From Microcystis aeruginosa Ma_SC_T_19800800_S464 (lineage in GTDB: Bacteria > Cyanobacteriota > Cyanobacteriia > Cyanobacteriales > Microcystaceae): a stretch of DNA of 64,000 nt. Shown one piece after another: positions 63,280 to 64,000 of the stretch. A program made the position numbers and the translations under genes. Each line of letters begins with the position of its first letter. The first letter of the stretch is position 1. Under the pieces are notes generated by a model. It worked only from the letters and a program-made list of their open reading frames with translations, did not search any database and was not told the DNA's origin. The stretch is from the NCBI GenBank assembly GCA_007095785.1, contig SFBL01000015.1, positions 1 to 64,000 on the forward strand, given 5' to 3'.

Positions 63280-64000
63280 AGTCCAGAAACCCTTTTAGAA
63301 CCAACCCTAGTTGATCCCACTCCCAATTTAAACCCGAATCAACCCTTTGATCGAGATAGTTTTAACAGCTATGTGATGAATACTTATGATCGCTTTCCTA
63401 TTGCGATCGCCAAGGGATCGGGGTGTCTTCTCTGGGATACTTCCGGTAAACAATACCTTGATTTTGTCGCAGGAATTGCCACCTGTACCCTCGGTCACGC
63501 ACACCCTGCTTTAATTGCAGTGGTTAGTCAGCAAATCCAAAAACTCCATCATGTCTCGAATTTATACTATATTCCCGAACAAGGAGAACTAGCTAAATGG
63601 ATTGTCGATCATTCCTGCGCTGATAAAGTCTTTTTCTGTAATTCCGGTGCGGAAGCGAACGAAGCAGCAATTAAATTAGTACGAAAATATGCCCATACGG
63701 TGCTAGATTTCCTCGAACAGCCGGTTATTTTAACCGCTCACGCTAGTTTTCACGGTCGGACTTTAGCTACCATCACCGCAACCGGTCAACCGAAGTATCA
63801 AAAAGACTTTGAACCCCTGATGCCGGGGTTTGCCTATATTCCCTATAATGATATCGAAGCGGTGGAAAATGCGATCGCTGATCTCGATGAGGGTAATCGT
63901 CGTGTGGCTGCGATTATGTTGGAACCCTTGCAGGGTGAAGGGGGAGTTCGTCCAGGAGATATCGAATATTTCCAACGTTTACGGCAAATTTGCGACGAAA
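63277..64000 (+). CDS. argD: Acetylornithine aminotransferase, 5' part
   Basis: The frame is open to the window edge (241 codons). It has the class III aminotransferase pattern: DTSGKQYLDFVAGIATCTLGHAHP, HHVSNLYYIPEQG, FFCNSGAEANEAAIKLVRKY, SFHGRTLATITATGQPKYQ, and EPLQGEGGVRPG. ArgD makes N-acetylornithine from acetylglutamate semialdehyde in arginine synthesis. The PLP Lys is beyond the edge. It is divergent from the K+ channel gene. Confidence 0.92.
   Translation, partial: MSPETLLEPTLVDPTPNLNPNQPFDRDSFNSYVMNTYDRFPIAIAKGSGCLLWDTSGKQYLDFVAGIATCTLGHAHPALIAVVSQQIQKLHHVSNLYYIPEQGELAKWIVDHSCADKVFFCNSGAEANEAAIKLVRKYAHTVLDFLEQPVILTAHASFHGRTLATITATGQPKYQKDFEPLMPGFAYIPYNDIEAVENAIADLDEGNRRVAAIMLEPLQGEGGVRPGDIEYFQRLRQICDE

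Overview
The window looks like a chromosomal segment of a bloom-forming unicellular cyanobacterium, most like Microcystis aeruginosa. Reasons: frequent HIP1-type GCGATCGC octamers, a cyanobacterial inducible CO2-uptake operon (ndhR-ndhF3-carbonic anhydrase-ndhD3-cupA), RNase E with the cyanobacterial Arg-rich C-terminus, a PEP-CTERM protein, Uma2-family genes, and intergenic spaces full of dispersed short repeats (TCAGTTA-type heptamers, GTAGGGT heptamers, C/G-rich palindromic elements). The species is inferred from sequence character only.

Layout. 1-10 kb: one giant (over 3,100 residue) mosaic surface protein with FG-GAP, B-lectin, Calx-beta, Ig-like and RTX modules, followed by a small PEP-CTERM protein. 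10-13 kb: a CNNM/HlyC-type gene with an internal deletion, MltA, and a GrrM-type radical SAM/SPASM peptide maturase with no visible precursor. 13-14.6 kb: Uma2 gene and tandem repeats. 14.6-21.7 kb: the CO2-uptake operon, with a Tat-signal beta-carbonic anhydrase between ndhF3 and ndhD3, closed by a clear terminator. 21.7-28.4 kb: Uma2, a DUF2232 membrane protein, an FkbM methyltransferase cut by a stop codon, then rne-rnhB with a long structured leader.

28.4-35.7 kb is an accessory island between rnhB and gnd. It holds a six-gene minus-strand run, mostly exported proteins, none with a known system; an RTX gene with one nonsense codon; a PD-(D/E)XK gene; and a transposase remnant. A 70-bp degraded copy of the 3' end of the PD-(D/E)XK gene lies at the left edge, so the island is bracketed by direct repeats. 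35.9-48.1 kb is mixed: gnd, an MBL-fold hydrolase, an orphan DNA methyltransferase, two GT4 glycosyltransferases, an AAA-like ATPase, an exported peroxiredoxin, aroA and a double ABC ATPase. 48.1-58.5 kb carries a small alpha/beta hydrolase and an OmpR-type regulator inside an inverted-repeat pair, a GST, a three-repeat protein of unknown function with a pentapeptide protein, an aspartyl protease, an M14 carboxypeptidase, a protein with a C-terminal KaiB-like domain, and pilT.

58.6-62.1 kb is the most unusual segment. A two-gene cassette (TcmP plus its DUF5131 three-Cys-motif partner) lies between two 83-bp direct repeats, each carrying the same promoter/palindrome. Right after it comes an antitoxin-like gene with an in-frame duplication and a decayed PIN toxin. 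The window ends with a TrkA-type potassium channel and the start of argD. Functions are assigned from motifs read by eye; no database search was run.
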